Shown: positions 1-9,295 of the stretch, in pieces | Layout of the letters: each line of letters opens with the position of its first letter | Numbering within the stretch: the stretch's first letter is position 1 | IMG/VR virus record: IMGVR_UViG_3300042567_000999 | Location: 1-64,000 of that record | Reading direction: 5' to 3' (one strand) | DNA length: 64,000 nucleotides | Source: a virus | Translations under genes and position numbers: made by a program | Notes under the pieces: generated by a model | Database searches by the model: none | Seen by the model: only the letters and a program-made list of their open reading frames with translations | Told to the model about the DNA's origin: nothing

Positions 1-572
1 TGGAAGGTGATTGTATGGAAGGCGACTACATGGAAGGCGACTACATGGAAGACGACTACATGGAAGACGACTACATGGGTGGTGAGACTACAGAAGCATC
101 AAGAACAATGACTTACAGAAGAAGAGCAGAAAGAGACCGTGTTTCGGCACCGAGTCAAGTGAGAAATGAATCAGTTAAAAAAGAACTTAATTTATTAAGA
201 GAGAAAAATGAAGAGTACAAAAAGGCTCTTGATTTCTTTAGAAATAAATTAAATGAAGTTGCAGTATTTAACTCAAACTTGGCATATTCTACTAGATTGT
301 TCACTGAACACTCAACAACAAAACAAGAAAAAATAAATATACTTAGAAGATTTGATAACGTAGAAACAATTAAAGAATCTAAGTCACTTTACAAATCAAT
401 TAAATCTGAATTAGAAGGAGGAAATAATAGTAATGAAATTGTAACTGAATCAGTTCAAAGAAAACTTATTAGCACACCTTCAAATGGTTCAGCATCTAAC
501 TTGATTGAAAGTAAAACTTATGAAAATCCACAATTCTTAAGAATGAAGGATTTGATGGGAAAAATTAAATAA
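1..572 (+). CDS. Prohead scaffold/core-like protein, C-terminal part (5' end outside window)
   Basis: The reading frame is open at the left edge, so this is the C-terminal part of a longer protein; the ATG at 15 lies inside a repeat and is probably not the start. It opens with acidic pentapeptide repeats (E-G/D-D-Y-M). A basic stretch follows, then a helical, Lys/Glu-rich segment with coiled-coil character (about residues 50-100), and a Ser/Asn-rich tail. It sits directly upstream of the major capsid gene. In T4-type phages the scaffold gene 22 occupies that place, and the charged helical composition fits a scaffold. The scaffold role rests on position and composition, not on a recognised motif. 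Confidence 0.5.
   Translation, partial: EGDCMEGDYMEGDYMEDDYMEDDYMGGETTEASRTMTYRRRAERDRVSAPSQVRNESVKKELNLLREKNEEYKKALDFFRNKLNEVAVFNSNLAYSTRLFTEHSTTKQEKINILRRFDNVETIKESKSLYKSIKSELEGGNNSNEIVTESVQRKLISTPSNGSASNLIESKTYENPQFLRMKDLMGKIK
3..77 (+). repeat. Five in-frame 15-bp tandem repeats
   Basis: Five consecutive 15-bp units (3-17, 18-32, 33-47, 48-62, 63-77) of the type GAAGRCGACTACATG encode E-G/D-D-Y-M pentapeptides. The first unit differs at three bases and the later ones are nearly identical, which suggests recent expansion. The array may continue to the left of the window. Confidence 0.9.
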
Positions 573-605
573 ACAATAAATAAACTCAAATTAAAAAAAA
601 ATAAA

Positions 606-2402
606 ATGGGAGCATTATTAGAATCAGGTCTTGTTGGTAACATCGGGTTAAAACACCTTAAAGTTATCAAAGAAGATACAATCAACAAATGGGATAAATT
701 AGGATTCCTAGACGGTCTTAAAGGACACATCAAAGAGAACATGGCACAGTTATATGAAAACCAAGCATCTCACCTAATCAACGAAGCGGCTTCTACGGAT
801 AGCTCAGGTTCTTTCGAAACTGTAGTTTTCCCTATCGTAAGACGTGTATTCTCTAAATTGTTAGCTAACGATTTAGTATCTGTACAAGCTATGAACTTAC
901 CTATCGGTAAATTGTTCTACTTTGTACCTAAAATCCAAAGTTATGCTTTAGGTTCTAACGAACATTTTGCACCAATCGGAGCTCAAAACGGACCAACAGT
1001 TGCTCAAGCACAGGCAGGTTACGGAGCAAATGACAAAAACCTTTACGATAGATTTTATGAAGGTACTGAACCAGGTTTAGACCCGGCAGGTTTGTTTGAT
1101 TATTCAAAAGGTATGTATTCTGCAATCACTAAGTCTGCAGTTACTGTATCTTTTGTTAATGGAGTATTAACAGAATCGTCGTATGCTGCTGGTGAGAATA
1201 GAAAAGTTCTTTTAGTACTTTCTGGATTTACATCAGGTGGTGCTGGAAAATTAATTGGACCTGACGGACAAGAAATGGATAATGAGGCATTCTTATCTGA
1301 TTTAAGAGTTAACGCATTAACAGGAGTAGGTGCTCCTCAAAGAGCGTTCTCAGGAGCAGGTACTTCTGATTTATTATTTAGAGTTGTTACTCAAAAATAC
1401 GGTAAAGGTATTGTACAATACGGAACTCAAACAACAACATCTTTCCCTTCAACAGGTAATGGTGGTTCTTATGACAACATTTGTTCACAAGATGGTTTAA
1501 TCTACTTAGAAGTTGACTTACAAACACCATGTTCTATCGGAGCTAACTCAATTGACGGTTATTCAGGTTTAACTACAACGTTTGCAGCACCTTCTACAGG
1601 TCAGTTTACTTGTACTTATAGAGTATACCAAGAGTTAGAATTCGAAGACAGAATTGGTGAAGTTTCTTTTGACCTTGAGTCAGTTACTGTATCTGTTACA
1701 GAAAGAAAATTAAGAGCACAATGGTCTCCTGAATTGGCACAAGACGTTTCTGCATTCCATAACATCGATGCTGAAGCTGAATTAACAGCTTTATTATCTG
1801 AGCAAGTGGCAGCAGAAATTGACCGTGAAATTTTACGTGACTTACGTAAAGGTGCGGCTTGGAACTTACGTTGGGATTACAACGGATGGAAAAGAGGTAC
1901 TTCAGCTAACCCATTAACTCAATACACTCAAAAAGATTGGAATCAAACTTTGATTACAGCAATCAACCAAATTTCAGCACAAATCCACAAATCTACATTA
2001 AGAGGTGGAGCTAACTGGATTGTTGTATCTTCTGAGATTTCTGCTATCTTTGACGATTTAGAATACTTCCACGTATCTAACGCGTCTCCTGAGCAAGACC
2101 AATACAACATGGGTATTGAAAGAGTTGGTACATTAGCTGGTCGTTACCAAGTTTACCGTGACCCTTACTTCCCAGCAAACACAGTATTGTTAGGACACAA
2201 AGGTTCTTCATTGTTAGACACAGGTTACGTTTACGCACCATATGTTCCTCTACAATTAACACCTACAATGTATAACCCATTCAACTTCACACCTATCAAA
2301 GGTATTATGACACGTTACGCTAAGAAAATGGTTAACAACCGTTTCTACGGACGTATCACAGTTGATGGAGTTAGAACATTTGATTTAAGAGAATTGAGAT
2401 AA
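606..2402 (+). CDS. gp23: Major capsid protein, T4 gp23-like
   Basis: A 598-residue protein with the T4 gp23 layout. A charged helical N-terminal propeptide comes first, then the sequence LINEAAS at residues 57-63, which matches the T4 prohead-protease rule (I/L-x-E before A/G/S) and predicts cleavage after Glu60. The shell domain follows, with VRRVFSKLLANDLVSVQAMN-type sequence near residues 77-96 corresponding to the gp23 region after the cleavage site. The C-terminal half ends in an RYAKKMVNNRFYGRITVD-type stretch. T4 gp23 is 521 residues, so this one is somewhat longer. The start at 606 follows an A-rich leader with no Shine-Dalgarno sequence. A terminator closes the unit. It forms the icosahedral shell. 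Confidence 0.9.
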   Translation: MGALLESGLVGNIGLKHLKVIKEDTINKWDKLGFLDGLKGHIKENMAQLYENQASHLINEAASTDSSGSFETVVFPIVRRVFSKLLANDLVSVQAMNLPIGKLFYFVPKIQSYALGSNEHFAPIGAQNGPTVAQAQAGYGANDKNLYDRFYEGTEPGLDPAGLFDYSKGMYSAITKSAVTVSFVNGVLTESSYAAGENRKVLLVLSGFTSGGAGKLIGPDGQEMDNEAFLSDLRVNALTGVGAPQRAFSGAGTSDLLFRVVTQKYGKGIVQYGTQTTTSFPSTGNGGSYDNICSQDGLIYLEVDLQTPCSIGANSIDGYSGLTTTFAAPSTGQFTCTYRVYQELEFEDRIGEVSFDLESVTVSVTERKLRAQWSPELAQDVSAFHNIDAEAELTALLSEQVAAEIDREILRDLRKGAAWNLRWDYNGWKRGTSANPLTQYTQKDWNQTLITAINQISAQIHKSTLRGGANWIVVSSEISAIFDDLEYFHVSNASPEQDQYNMGIERVGTLAGRYQVYRDPYFPANTVLLGHKGSSLLDTGYVYAPYVPLQLTPTMYNPFNFTPIKGIMTRYAKKMVNNRFYGRITVDGVRTFDLRELR

Positions 2403-2422
2403 TCAATTAAAAACGGAATAAG

Positions 2423-2453
2423 AAAAAGGTCAGAGAAATCTGACCTTTTTTAT
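2423..2453 (+). terminator. Intrinsic terminator after major capsid gene
   Basis: A perfect 12-bp stem (2423-2434 with 2439-2450) closes on a GAAA tetraloop and ends in a T-run. It lies 20 bases after the capsid stop codon and before the next gene. Confidence 0.9.
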
Positions 2454-2461
2454 TTTATAGA

Positions 2462-2468
2462 TATTTAT
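2462..2468 (+). promoter_or_regulatory. TATTTAT motif before gene 2473
   Basis: TATTTAT lies four bases upstream of the ATG, directly after the capsid terminator. It matches the first half of the recurrent TATTTAT-N2/3-TAAAA motif. If it acts as a -10 element the transcript would be nearly leaderless. Confidence 0.4.
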
Positions 2469-2472
2469 AGTT

Positions 2473-3180
2473 ATGGATAGAAAAATAAATGAAGCGACAT
2501 CCACGGGCGGTTCTAGAGGTAGTTATATAGCACCATTAATACCAGGTGAACGATATTTTAAAAAAAATGTTATGGGACCTTTTACTGAGCCTGTTTCTAA
2601 ATATAAAAGTCCTGATTTAGCATATGATTCATATGACGGTAAAATGGAAAGAAGTAAGAAACAAAGAAAAAAAGAGGAAAATATTGCAAATAAAATTTAT
2701 AATTTTATAAAATTTCATCCCGATGCAACTTTTAGTGATGTCGAAGGTAACCCTATAAATCAATTTCCAGGTAAAAATACTAAAATAGTTCCTATTAAAG
2801 AATGGATTGAACTAGATAAGATTAATTTAAACGAGGATTTAGCGGTTTGGTTTGGTACAAAGAAAAAACCAAAAGGCTCCAAACAACCGAAAGGTCCGTG
2901 GGTTAATATTTGTAGAAAAGTTGATGGTAAACATCCTCCATGTGGTAGACCTGATACGTCAAAAGGTGCATACCCAAAATGTAGAGCTGCGGGGGTTGCA
3001 GGAAAAATGAGTGATTCGGCTAAAAAAGCAGCCTGTACCCAAAAAAGAAAGGCTGAGAAAAAAGATACTCAAACCGGAAAAGGTCAAAAACCTGTAATGA
3101 CTTCATACAAACCAAAAAAGAAAAGGACCCAAAATGAGTCCTTAGAAAAAATTATAAAAAATATTTTAAGTTCACTTTAA
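2473..3180 (+). CDS. Conserved phage protein with Cys/Lys-rich DUF5872-like domain
   Basis: 235 residues. The first ~110 residues are poorly conserved-looking. Residues ~130-200 carry the recognisable pattern KPKGSKQPKGPWVNICRK, then DGKHPPCGRPD, YPKCR and a final AACTQKRKAEKK stretch. I associate this with the DUF5872 family found in aquatic phages and giant viruses. The four ordered cysteines could bind a metal, but no function is established. The C terminus is strongly basic and ends in a short amphipathic helix. The gene follows the capsid terminator and carries its own promoter-like motif. Its last four bases overlap the convergent gene at 3177. A nucleic-acid-binding or virion role is possible but unproven. 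Confidence 0.65.
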   Translation: MDRKINEATSTGGSRGSYIAPLIPGERYFKKNVMGPFTEPVSKYKSPDLAYDSYDGKMERSKKQRKKEENIANKIYNFIKFHPDATFSDVEGNPINQFPGKNTKIVPIKEWIELDKINLNEDLAVWFGTKKKPKGSKQPKGPWVNICRKVDGKHPPCGRPDTSKGAYPKCRAAGVAGKMSDSAKKAACTQKRKAEKKDTQTGKGQKPVMTSYKPKKKRTQNESLEKIIKNILSSL

Positions 3181-3650
3181 CAATAAGTTCCTGAACATCT
3201 CTTTTGACCATCTAAACCTTTAATTTTACCTTTACATACTTGAATTGCAAAACCGTTAGCGTAAGCACTTGGGTAAACGTCGTATTTAGCCTTAGCAGCC
3301 GCTTTACCTCGAGCACATAATTTAGTACCTGTTTTTTTTCTACCTTCACCCATAACCATATCTTTGTCATCGATATTCATAGACATCTCCATACCATCTT
3401 TTTTTGATTCATTCATTAAAAAATCGAATACTTGGTCCATATTATTTTTTGCTTCGGCAATGTGGTCTTGAGCCCAATCGTGACCATCTTCTAAAATACC
3501 CTCGACCATAGATTGGTCTAAGTCTAATAGTAAATCACATTGTCTTCTCATTTGTTGTAGGTTAGAAAAGAACATATATCTATTTGACCTCATGTTTTGG
3601 TCTTCTTTTAAAACTTTTTTAATAATTGCATCTAAATTTCTCATAATCAT
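3177..3650 (-). CDS. Conserved phage protein with YPSAYAN motif
   Basis: 157 residues. The N-terminal ~100 residues are helical and acidic. The C-terminal part contains LCARGKAAAKAKYDVYPSAY, then ANGF, VCKGK and a final pair of cysteines. This C-(x)3-GKAAAK-...-VYPSAYAN-...-VCKGK block recurs in many marine phage virion-associated proteins, but I know of no proven function. Its ATG overlaps the stop of the upstream gene (ATGA), so the two are translationally coupled. A second in-frame ATG two codons later is an alternative start. Confidence 0.6.
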   Translation of the reverse strand: MIMRNLDAIIKKVLKEDQNMRSNRYMFFSNLQQMRRQCDLLLDLDQSMVEGILEDGHDWAQDHIAEAKNNMDQVFDFLMNESKKDGMEMSMNIDDKDMVMGEGRKKTGTKLCARGKAAAKAKYDVYPSAYANGFAIQVCKGKIKGLDGQKRCSGTYC

Positions 3651-5125
3651 TTTTTATTAACTATTTGGAACTGAAGTTCTCTTTTATATGTATCCGTATT
3701 TCTATCCGAAACTACTTTTATATCGATAAAATATTCATTTGGTATTTTGTCTATTGTATTAAAAATAAAATAGTAAGAATCAGGTGTTTTATTTATTCTT
3801 GTCCAGTCTTGAACTTGAACTTCAGTACTCCCTCCTTCTTTAACATAAACCCTATAATATGCTTCAATATTATCCAATACTTGGTTTGTTGAATATGCTT
3901 TTTTAATTGTGACGTTAACCTTCCTAATATCTGTATTAAGAATTTGCTCACTTTGTTTAATACCATCAAATGAAAATCCATAAATTTTTGGACTATTAGT
4001 GGTTGACCCTATTTGGTAGTTACCATTTTTAGTTAATAAAACAAATTCATTTTGAACATTCGTTATCGATGTAGAGTTAATTGACAACCCTTTCCATAAA
4101 TCATAATATAAACAAGGGATTGTTGTACCCGTCAATCCACTCACAACTACCTTATAAACCCCTTTAGTGACTTGACATGTACTTAATCCTGTAAAACCTG
4201 ATACAGGGTCCTCGTTACTATCTAAAATGTCTACAGTGGGGTTAGAATCCAAATTAACTGCATTTCCATTTTGATACACATAAAGATAAAGGTCATTTAT
4301 ATTTCCCGAGTAAAAAGTATTTCTATCATCATCAATAAAATCATTATAGTTTGTTTCTAAAAATGGTTCATAGAATGTTTGTGTATGTGGAGAAAAGAAC
4401 CCAACTGAATAATTTTCAGTAAGTCCTGATATATTTTCTACTTGTGGAAAATATGAAATAATCCACCCTGCAGGTGCTGATGTCCCGCCTGTTAAAATAG
4501 AATTTATTTCATGAGACATATCGAACTCAATGTTCTCATTACCAAATTCAAAGTGTTGTGTATCTACTACCGTAAGTGCCGAATAGTTTAAACCGGTTAA
4601 ACCTGTTAATGAGTTTGTATTATTGTAAATACCTGATGTTGACCATCCTGATATTGTCGTCGATTCATACCAATTTGAAGGTCTTGTTGAAAATGCTCTA
4701 TCGTTTAAATTGGTTATTTTAAAATCGTAATAATCATAACCAACACCACTATCCCATGTTTGAGTTGCTCCTGTATTACCTGAATATCTCGGGATTCTTA
4801 ATAATTGTAAATCAAATGAGGTTGCTCTTCTTCTTCCTTGACTTGTTTTATCGTTTAATAATTCATTATCAAAAAAAGAAGTATTAGTCATACGAAGTGT
4901 ATGTGTTATATTTCTACTACACCCTGTTGTAATTACTTTATCAGTAAAGTTTGTTGTAAGACCCGATAAATCGATATTGAAAATATATCTACTAAATCCC
5001 GTAGGTGTTGCAGAATTACTTAAATTACCATAAAATAATTCAACAATAGGGTTTCTACCCGTGTTGGTATAAGAGTTATACAATATAGTATTTGACTTAC
5101 TGAAATAAGACCTATAAATTGACAT
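3647..5125 (-). CDS. Putative virion structural protein (beta-rich, unknown)
   Basis: 492 residues, rich in Ser, Thr, Asn, Gly and Tyr, with no long helix, signal peptide or membrane segment. Short SGLTGL/GLTG-type motifs recur through the middle, as in beta-structured phage fibres. The C-terminal ~100 residues look like an immunoglobulin-like or fibronectin-like sandwich (alternating beta strands, YYRVYVKEGG and FIDIKVV). It lies between the spike-like gene 5147-6712 and the YPSAYAN gene and has a full bipartite promoter motif 12 bases upstream. A fibre, decoration or baseplate component is likely. No family could be named. Confidence 0.5.
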   Translation of the reverse strand: MSIYRSYFSKSNTILYNSYTNTGRNPIVELFYGNLSNSATPTGFSRYIFNIDLSGLTTNFTDKVITTGCSRNITHTLRMTNTSFFDNELLNDKTSQGRRRATSFDLQLLRIPRYSGNTGATQTWDSGVGYDYYDFKITNLNDRAFSTRPSNWYESTTISGWSTSGIYNNTNSLTGLTGLNYSALTVVDTQHFEFGNENIEFDMSHEINSILTGGTSAPAGWIISYFPQVENISGLTENYSVGFFSPHTQTFYEPFLETNYNDFIDDDRNTFYSGNINDLYLYVYQNGNAVNLDSNPTVDILDSNEDPVSGFTGLSTCQVTKGVYKVVVSGLTGTTIPCLYYDLWKGLSINSTSITNVQNEFVLLTKNGNYQIGSTTNSPKIYGFSFDGIKQSEQILNTDIRKVNVTIKKAYSTNQVLDNIEAYYRVYVKEGGSTEVQVQDWTRINKTPDSYYFIFNTIDKIPNEYFIDIKVVSDRNTDTYKRELQFQIVNKK

Positions 5126-5130
5126 GTTTG

Positions 5131-5145
5131 TTTTATATATAAATA
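5131..5145 (-). promoter_or_regulatory. Bipartite late-promoter-like motif
   Basis: On the minus strand the sequence reads TATTTAT-ATA-TAAAA, then seven bases to the ATG of the 492-residue structural gene. It fills the only gap between that gene and the one upstream. Confidence 0.5.
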
Positions 5146-5146
5146 C

Positions 5147-6712
5147 TTAGTTAAGTCGAATATTGCTATTCAAAACTTTTTGATAAGCATTAAACATATT
5201 AGAAAGTAACTCATCACTAGATAAACCGTCTACAGTTACAGGGTTTGGTGGCATACCTGGATATGGATGAACGTGTGTAATACAAAACCTAACAATTAAT
5301 TGAAGTAACTCCAAAAGTTCTTCACCTCTAACCATAGATGAGGTATTAGGTTCAATATCGTTTACAATAGCGTCCTGCTCAATTCCATAAATACTATTGT
5401 CAAAATCTATTTTTTGTTTTCCTGGTATTTCCGTCTCGTTGGATAATAAATATAATTTATTGGCCCCAAGTAATGCCGCAGTATTTTCTGAAAGTTGTGT
5501 GGTGGACGGCGCAAACGCGGAACTTTGAAACTCAAAAGGAATATTTGGTGATAATTTATAGTCCAAAACTAAACCATAACCAGGTGTGATATCTGCAGTT
5601 GAAATCTTTACTAATGACATTAATTTAGACATATTGGCAGAGGCTATAAAATAACCTGTCGTTGGTTTTGTTACTAAATTATATAGTTTACTTGATGGTC
5701 TATAGTAAAAAGGGTATTGTTGATTTTTTTCAACCGTAGGTGATAAAAGTGCTATTGAGGGGTTAGTAATAATAGTTTTTAAAGTTTGATTAATCTGTAA
5801 TGATAGGTCATCTAAATTTAACCCTATTGGAAAATTAACCATTCTAATCAATTGAACACCATCAGTCGCTCCTGTGGTATCTAATTGTGTATTTACATTA
5901 AAGTTCCCCGTTAAAGTTTTTTCAGATTGTTTTTCTGTTCTTAATTGGTAAATGTATAACATACCCGTAAATGCTGAAAATTGATTTTCAGGATTTAAAA
6001 CATCATACTCAATCAAGTACTTTATTGGTTTCTTATTTTGTATTAATTTTTTTCTAAATTTAGCATCGCCAAAAGTTATATCACTTTCATATTTTGAAAG
6101 TTGTAAAAAGGCTCTCTTACTATCGGATTCAGGTATTTGTCCTGTTGCGAAGTTTTTGTGTTTTCCAGCTCTTAATAAAACATCTTTTTCTTTTAAAATA
6201 AAGTCAGCACTATCCCTACCACTTATTGATATATCTACAGGCTCCGGAAATACCCCTTTATTTTTATCATTTTTAAAAGTTCCATTTTGGTTTTTAATCG
6301 GTGGTAATTTTTCAGTTGAGTTACCGTACCCCGAATTTAACCTTGTTTGTGACGATGAACCATCCTCAAACTTAATAGTTGTTGGTGAAGAATAGGTACT
6401 TATCATGTAGAATTTATTTCTACCTGTTTTTGTGTTTGTGTTGTAATAAAATATCATTACTTTTTCACCCACTTTTGGAACTTGATTAACAAAGTAAGGT
6501 AGTAATGGTAAATAAACAAATGGGTCTACAGGTGACCATTTTCCATTTTTATTTGGGTTTGTCGAATTTGGGTTAAATGTTGAGCTTGAATTTTGTAGTG
6601 CGGTAATGTTCATAGACTCAGGCTCAACCCTAACTCTACCTAACATTAATGGGTCATCGCTATCAACACATTTACCAAAAAATATCTGTTGTCCGTCTAT
6701 ATAATCAGCCAT
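5147..6712 (-). CDS. Baseplate spike/hub protein with gp5-type OB-fold N terminus
   Basis: 521 residues. The N terminus (IFFGKCVDSDDPLMLGRVRV, residues 10-29) is the typical start of the gp5/gpV OB-fold, and a proline-rich PFVYLPLLPYF loop and a PKVGEKVMIFYY strand follow. In the middle, DISISGRDSADFILKE and VLLRAGKH resemble the segment entering a spike. Near the C terminus ITHVHPYPGMPPNP resembles the T/HVHP segment often seen in spike proteins. There is no lysozyme-like domain, unlike T4 gp5. It probably joins the hub to the membrane-puncturing tip. Genes on both sides are structural-looking, and its start overlaps the small gene at 6705. Confidence 0.6.
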   Translation of the reverse strand: MADYIDGQQIFFGKCVDSDDPLMLGRVRVEPESMNITALQNSSSTFNPNSTNPNKNGKWSPVDPFVYLPLLPYFVNQVPKVGEKVMIFYYNTNTKTGRNKFYMISTYSSPTTIKFEDGSSSQTRLNSGYGNSTEKLPPIKNQNGTFKNDKNKGVFPEPVDISISGRDSADFILKEKDVLLRAGKHKNFATGQIPESDSKRAFLQLSKYESDITFGDAKFRKKLIQNKKPIKYLIEYDVLNPENQFSAFTGMLYIYQLRTEKQSEKTLTGNFNVNTQLDTTGATDGVQLIRMVNFPIGLNLDDLSLQINQTLKTIITNPSIALLSPTVEKNQQYPFYYRPSSKLYNLVTKPTTGYFIASANMSKLMSLVKISTADITPGYGLVLDYKLSPNIPFEFQSSAFAPSTTQLSENTAALLGANKLYLLSNETEIPGKQKIDFDNSIYGIEQDAIVNDIEPNTSSMVRGEELLELLQLIVRFCITHVHPYPGMPPNPVTVDGLSSDELLSNMFNAYQKVLNSNIRLN

Positions 6713-6905
6713 TTAATCTTTTTCTATATTCATCATAAACTTTATTATATTCTTTTTCGACACCATCTAAATGATGCGTTAATTTGATAATAAGGTCTTT
6801 AGTTTTATCAAAATCTTCCTTCAAAAAATCCATAACTCCAACCAAATCTTTGTTTGGTTTATTTTTATGGTTTTTTAATATTTCTTTTATTTCTTCCGCT
6901 TCCAT
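6705..6905 (-). CDS. Small acidic/basic coiled-coil protein
   Basis: 66 residues, almost entirely charged helix with heptad-like spacing, and no cysteine or membrane segment. It overlaps the start of the OB-fold spike gene by eight bases and follows the 666-residue gene by two bases, so it sits within a structural operon. It may be a small assembly or chaperone protein. No family recognised. Confidence 0.5.
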   Translation of the reverse strand: MEAEEIKEILKNHKNKPNKDLVGVMDFLKEDFDKTKDLIIKLTHHLDGVEKEYNKVYDEYRKRLNG

Positions 6906-6907
6906 AA

Positions 6908-8908
6908 TTAAAACGATTTACCAAATCCTTTTGAAAATTTTGTAACGCCAGGTCCCGCACCAAAAGGAGGCACAACAACAGTTAATGGTGGTATAAACAC
7001 TTCAGTTTTACCATTTTCCGCTTGTTCTTTATTCATACCATCTATAATACCTTTAAATGCATTATTCATAAAATTTGGACTTCCGTCTGGTAAATCTCCA
7101 GTTGGTAACCCCGATTTTTGTAAATTTTCTATTACATTCGACAATGCTCTTGTATCCGATATACCACTTAAAAGTTTTGAAGCTGCTAATGCGAATGTTG
7201 GTAACCCAATATTTAATTGACTAATACCTAAATTCAATAATTTTAATATTTCATCAATCACACTTTTACAATTTCTAAAATCAATTAATGCTTCACCGGC
7301 AATTAAAAGGGCGTAAAGAATGGACGAATACATTTGTAGTTGTTTATTTTTTGCTTCTTTTACTATATCAAGTAAAATCCCCTCAACAAATCTTTTAATG
7401 TCTCTTTTTATTATTAAAAACAATTCCTCAACAAACAAAGAAAAAATTCTTTGTATAAAATTTACATTAAATTTTCTAAATGTCTTCATAAAGTTGGTTA
7501 AATCGTCGTATGCTCCGTCTAAGGTATTTGCCAAATTGTTATTCAATGCTTTAACCATAATTAAAAAACCTAACATCACTTTAGGTGATAATACCGTTCT
7601 GTAAATAACTTTGGCCATTTGTGAAATTACTTTAAAATCGATATCGCCTTTAATGTCTAAATTAAATCCTATACCCGGTATTTGATTACTCCAATTTGGG
7701 TCTTTTGATAATTCATCTAAACCACTTTCAATTAAATCAATTTGTTTTGACGGGTTCGTTTCAGTAATAACTTGGTCTAATGAACTAAACATAGCATTAG
7801 GGTTAATAGGTAACTTAACCCCTTCACATGATTCAAATTCTACTAAACCTGAAATGATATTATTAATGTCATTTTCAATCCCTCTTAATTCTTGATTAGT
7901 TACTTCAAAAAAACTTTCATCAATTAAATCTAAATCATTTAATTTAGCGTTACCACTAACATCAATATTTTTAGTTGGGTCAGAACAAACTCCCATAATT
8001 CTTTTAATGATTAAATCGAATTTTTTCTCTTCTCTCATTTTGTCGGTAGACAGACTCAATTTAAAATCAAAACCACCAAAAAGTTGATTTAGTAATTCTG
8101 TGTAAATTGAGTTTAAACCAAATATTTCAATACTATTGTAATAATCAAATAAGAAATCTGTAACTGAAGTCGTATTATTTAATTGTGGTTTTAAATTAAT
8201 TTTGTAAAAATCACCAAAGTTTGTTGGGTTATTACTTGGGTAAGATTGAACATACTCAATGTTAAAAAGTTCTTGTCCTGATGCCCCGTAATATGAAGTT
8301 CCGTATTCAGTTTCATAGGACTGACCTAAGTTTTGAATTCTATTATAAAGTTCCCTATTCAAACTATATGGTGTTATACCATTTGGGGTTTTTTTAATTT
8401 CGTAATAGTATTTCGCGGTTTCATCATCCGGTGAGTATATTAACTTTTTAAATAAATCAATTTGACCTACTTTTATATAAATGTCTTGATTCACTTTATC
8501 TTCATAGGACTGTTCTTCTGAACAACCTATGGTTGAGACTATCTCTTCGATTAATATACTTTTTACTTTTTCTTTTGTGTTTTGTGTTGCTTCTAAAAAA
8601 ATCCTCCTAACCGTATCCATAGATTTGTTTTCTGATGGTGGGAATGTTTGTTTAAATAATTCTAAAAGTTGTTCTAATTGATTTTTAACCTCACTTTTAA
8701 TTTCATTTTTTTGTTTGCTTACAAAATCTTTAGCCTTGTTTTCTAATTCACTTATTTGTTTAACCGTATCACTTTTCTTTTTATCTAAAGAAGTTTGTGC
8801 CTTTTCTTTTGACTTTAAAAGGTTTGCCTTTTTGGTTTCGGCAGTAGTTTTGTAAGCGTTAATTTTACTTTTAGCCTTTTCGTAATCATTTTGTAAATCT
8901 AATCCCAT
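6908..8908 (-). CDS. Putative baseplate/tail structural protein with N-terminal coiled coil
   Basis: 666 residues. Residues ~5-95 form a long Lys/Glu/Gln-rich coiled coil. The middle is mixed and Asn-rich. Residues ~440-620 are helical with two strongly hydrophobic stretches (VMLGFLIMVKAL and SILYALLIAGEALI) that could be buried helices or membrane-interacting segments. The C terminus turns Gly/Pro-rich (FIPPLTVVVPPFGAGPG), a composition seen in structural tail proteins. It sits in a minus-strand run with the OB-fold spike gene. I do not recognise the family; a tail-tip or baseplate role is inferred from position. Confidence 0.5.
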   Translation of the reverse strand: MGLDLQNDYEKAKSKINAYKTTAETKKANLLKSKEKAQTSLDKKKSDTVKQISELENKAKDFVSKQKNEIKSEVKNQLEQLLELFKQTFPPSENKSMDTVRRIFLEATQNTKEKVKSILIEEIVSTIGCSEEQSYEDKVNQDIYIKVGQIDLFKKLIYSPDDETAKYYYEIKKTPNGITPYSLNRELYNRIQNLGQSYETEYGTSYYGASGQELFNIEYVQSYPSNNPTNFGDFYKINLKPQLNNTTSVTDFLFDYYNSIEIFGLNSIYTELLNQLFGGFDFKLSLSTDKMREEKKFDLIIKRIMGVCSDPTKNIDVSGNAKLNDLDLIDESFFEVTNQELRGIENDINNIISGLVEFESCEGVKLPINPNAMFSSLDQVITETNPSKQIDLIESGLDELSKDPNWSNQIPGIGFNLDIKGDIDFKVISQMAKVIYRTVLSPKVMLGFLIMVKALNNNLANTLDGAYDDLTNFMKTFRKFNVNFIQRIFSLFVEELFLIIKRDIKRFVEGILLDIVKEAKNKQLQMYSSILYALLIAGEALIDFRNCKSVIDEILKLLNLGISQLNIGLPTFALAASKLLSGISDTRALSNVIENLQKSGLPTGDLPDGSPNFMNNAFKGIIDGMNKEQAENGKTEVFIPPLTVVVPPFGAGPGVTKFSKGFGKSF

Positions 8909-8910
8909 GA

Positions 8911-9279
8911 TTAAAGTTGGTAGTTTTGACCTTTATTATTATCAACATCTTTTTGTATTAACGATTGTAAAGTATCTTCATCCATATCAGATAAACTAAA
9001 ACTATCTTCCTTAGCGTTGTTAGATTTTTCCCAAATACCTGATTGTAATTTAGAAAGAGTTAACTTCTTTTCGATAGTATCGTTAATTATTTTTTGTTGT
9101 TCTTTTATAACAGGACCAATAAGAGTCATGTCCTCAGGGTCCTTTAGAAGTGCTAACATTTTATTTTGTATTCTTATCGCAGTTGCACGTTGTTCAACTA
9201 ATTCATTGTAAATCTCCTGCATTAAACTTAATACCGAGTCTTTGTTTAAACTAATTTCTTTTTTTCTTGCTCTATTCAT
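8911..9279 (-). CDS. Hypothetical helical protein
   Basis: 122 residues, predicted mostly helical, with a basic start and an acidic C-terminal third (SLSDMDEDTLQSLIQKD). It stands two bases upstream of the 666-residue structural gene and has a TATTTAT motif three bases upstream of its ATG. Size and place would fit a small baseplate assembly protein, but no motif supports that. Confidence 0.45.
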   Translation of the reverse strand: MNRARKKEISLNKDSVLSLMQEIYNELVEQRATAIRIQNKMLALLKDPEDMTLIGPVIKEQQKIINDTIEKKLTLSKLQSGIWEKSNNAKEDSFSLSDMDEDTLQSLIQKDVDNNKGQNYQL

Positions 9280-9283
9280 ATCA

Positions 9284-9290
9284 ATAAATA
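9284..9290 (-). promoter_or_regulatory. TATTTAT motif before gene 8911-9279
   Basis: The minus strand reads ATATTTATTGAT immediately before the ATG at 9279. Only the first half of the bipartite motif is present. Confidence 0.35.
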
Positions 9291-9295
9291 TTTAA

